64,000 bases of DNA from Lepidodermella squamata. Its lineage: Eukaryota > Gastrotricha. Location of the stretch: assembly GCA_047495785.1 (NCBI GenBank), contig JBLDXI010000017.1, positions 3,348,001 to 3,412,000 on the forward strand, in the 5' to 3' direction. The position numbers were made by a program, and so were the translations under genes. Below are positions 63,012-64,000 of the stretch, piece by piece (the first letter of the stretch is position 1; the number at the start of each line of letters is the position of its first letter). The notes below the pieces were generated by a model. It searched no databases, was not told the origin of the DNA, and saw only the letters and a list, made by a program, of their open reading frames with translations.

Positions 63012-64000
63012 ATGCCTGGAAGGAAGCTCGATAGTGAAAAAAGAAAGTGCAGCCGCAGTAGAGTAGTCACTTTTAGTTTCAGTGATCAGAATAACATATC
63101 CAAAAGCAGGGCAGTTTCCATAACGCCACAGCAGCCATCACTTCAACGCTCATCGGCGATGTCCACACTAGAAAAAATATGGTCCGAAATCAGGGGGTGC
63201 TCCATCTGAATTCAGGGGTAGGCCCTAAAATCAGGGGGTTGCAAAGTGATGTTTTTTCAGAGCTATGAATTCATACTATACTAATTGAACATCTCCCGAA
63301 TTAGGCGGTATGATATTAGGGGATGAATAATTGAATCAAAAACTTCAGAATTTTTGTAATATTTCATGTGTGCATATGCTAATTAGGCACCGAGTCAGAG
63401 TCGTATTCATGAACGAAGGTCCACTCGCTGAAAAATTGGCATAGATTCACACGCGACAATCACTTAGATTCATGCAAGGAACTTGGTAATAGTGTTGGTT
63501 GGTAGTATCACTGGTTGCCGGGTAGTCCTGGGTGGAGAACCTCTGACCCATGTCCCCGGTTACCTTATAGGGTCTCGGAGCCATCAGTTACCTTGTTGCC
63601 TGGTACAACCAGGTATACTTGAATTTTGAAAAATAAATATCATTTTAAAACTATAAAATATTCGCTGAATATTGACAGATTTTTTTCAAAAATTGCATTA
63701 ATTAATTGCCAAGGTCCGAATTTATGCCTATGAGAATAATTAATTTTGAACCCCTAAATTCGGACCTTACATAGTTAACCCCCCGAATTAGCAGGCCCCA
63801 GGGGTATGAATTCGGATGATAGAATTGCTTGTAAAGATCAATTATGCATCCCCCGAATTCGGACCATTTTTTTTCTTGTGCAGCTCGCCCATGTCGTCCC
63901 TTGCGCAGTTGTCATCACATTTTCGGCAACCTCATCATCAAACGCAACATCAAGTGACGTCACCGTTAAACGGCTATTTTCAACGCGATTGTGAAGGTGC
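63012..64000 (+). pseudogene. Partial inverted copy of the Vsx/ceh-10 gene, interrupted by a transposon-like insert
   Basis: From ATG 63012 an ORF runs to [13 protein letters not shown]; after an insert (63166-63880) coding resumes with [20 protein letters not shown] and [10 protein letters not shown] up to the window edge. These match exon 5 of the homeobox gene (56521-56280) on the opposite strand. In about 160 aligned nt I count eight substitutions, six synonymous. Upstream of PQQPS the two copies diverge strongly. Whether this is a functional paralog (with the insert as an intron), a pseudogene, or an assembly duplicate cannot be decided here; the copy continues past the window, so homeodomain presence is unknown. 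Confidence 0.6.
63166..63880. mobile_element. 715-bp CACTA-like inverted-repeat element (non-autonomous)
   Basis: Terminal inverted repeats of about 35 bp start CAC(T/A)AGAAAAAA and include ATGGTCCGAA; five mismatches. The uninterrupted homologue at 56447-56452 (complement) shows the empty site TCCAGC, so CA was duplicated on insertion (63164-63165 and 63881-63882). Internal copies of GGTCCGAATT/AATTCGGACC occur at about 63714-63772. No transposase is encoded. CACTA-type ends and a 2-bp duplication suggest the CMC/EnSpm group; this is tentative. Confidence 0.6.

Overview
The window looks like nuclear DNA of an ecdysozoan animal, most probably a nematode outside the well-studied Caenorhabditis group. 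Genes are dense and multi-exonic with many introns of about 45-110 bp, there is no bacterial-style layout, and many start codons sit 0-40 nt behind a pyrimidine-rich AG splice acceptor, as expected for spliced-leader trans-splicing. A Vsx/ceh-10-type homeobox gene has, about 430 bp upstream, a sequence matching my recollection of the nematode TTX-3:CEH-10 (AIY) motif. Species cannot be named from the sequence alone.

Layout. 0-18 kb: a BTBD9-like BTB/BACK gene (+), an EHD/RME-1 endocytic ATPase (-), kinesin light chain (+), then a long gene-poor stretch and an unrecognised 399-aa gene (+). 18-30 kb: an unrecognised polyglutamine protein with a CxxC...CxxC end (-), proteasome subunit Rpn1 (+), nucleolar ESF1 (-), and a GPI-anchored three-Ig lachesin-like protein (+). 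30-36 kb: decayed Ty3/Gypsy-type fragments, and a complete six-exon ATG8/LC3 gene (-) whose exons are all short. 37-46 kb: four genes in a row on +, TFB2M-like, Sly1/SCFD1, a glutamine-rich possible Mediator subunit, and RBM25; the first two are 97 bp apart and could be an operon. 46-54 kb: mitochondrial ribosomal protein S12 (-), Ena/VASP (-), cornichon (+) and adenylosuccinate synthetase (+). 55-64 kb: the Vsx/ceh-10 homeobox gene (-), a 5-kb upstream region with a GC-rich block, candidate homeodomain sites and a Ginger-like transposon, and at the right edge a divergently oriented partial copy of the homeobox gene interrupted by a 715-bp inverted-repeat element.

Most genes are housekeeping (proteasome, ribosome biogenesis, splicing, ER-Golgi traffic, purine synthesis, mitochondrial expression) or neuronal/cytoskeletal (kinesin light chain, Ena/VASP, Ig adhesion protein, ceh-10). 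Every gene model given with exons was spliced by eye; in each the exon lengths sum to a multiple of three and the reading frame closes from ATG to stop. The most interesting part is the right end: the duplicated homeobox gene, its possible autoregulatory motif, and a transposon that may behave as an intron.
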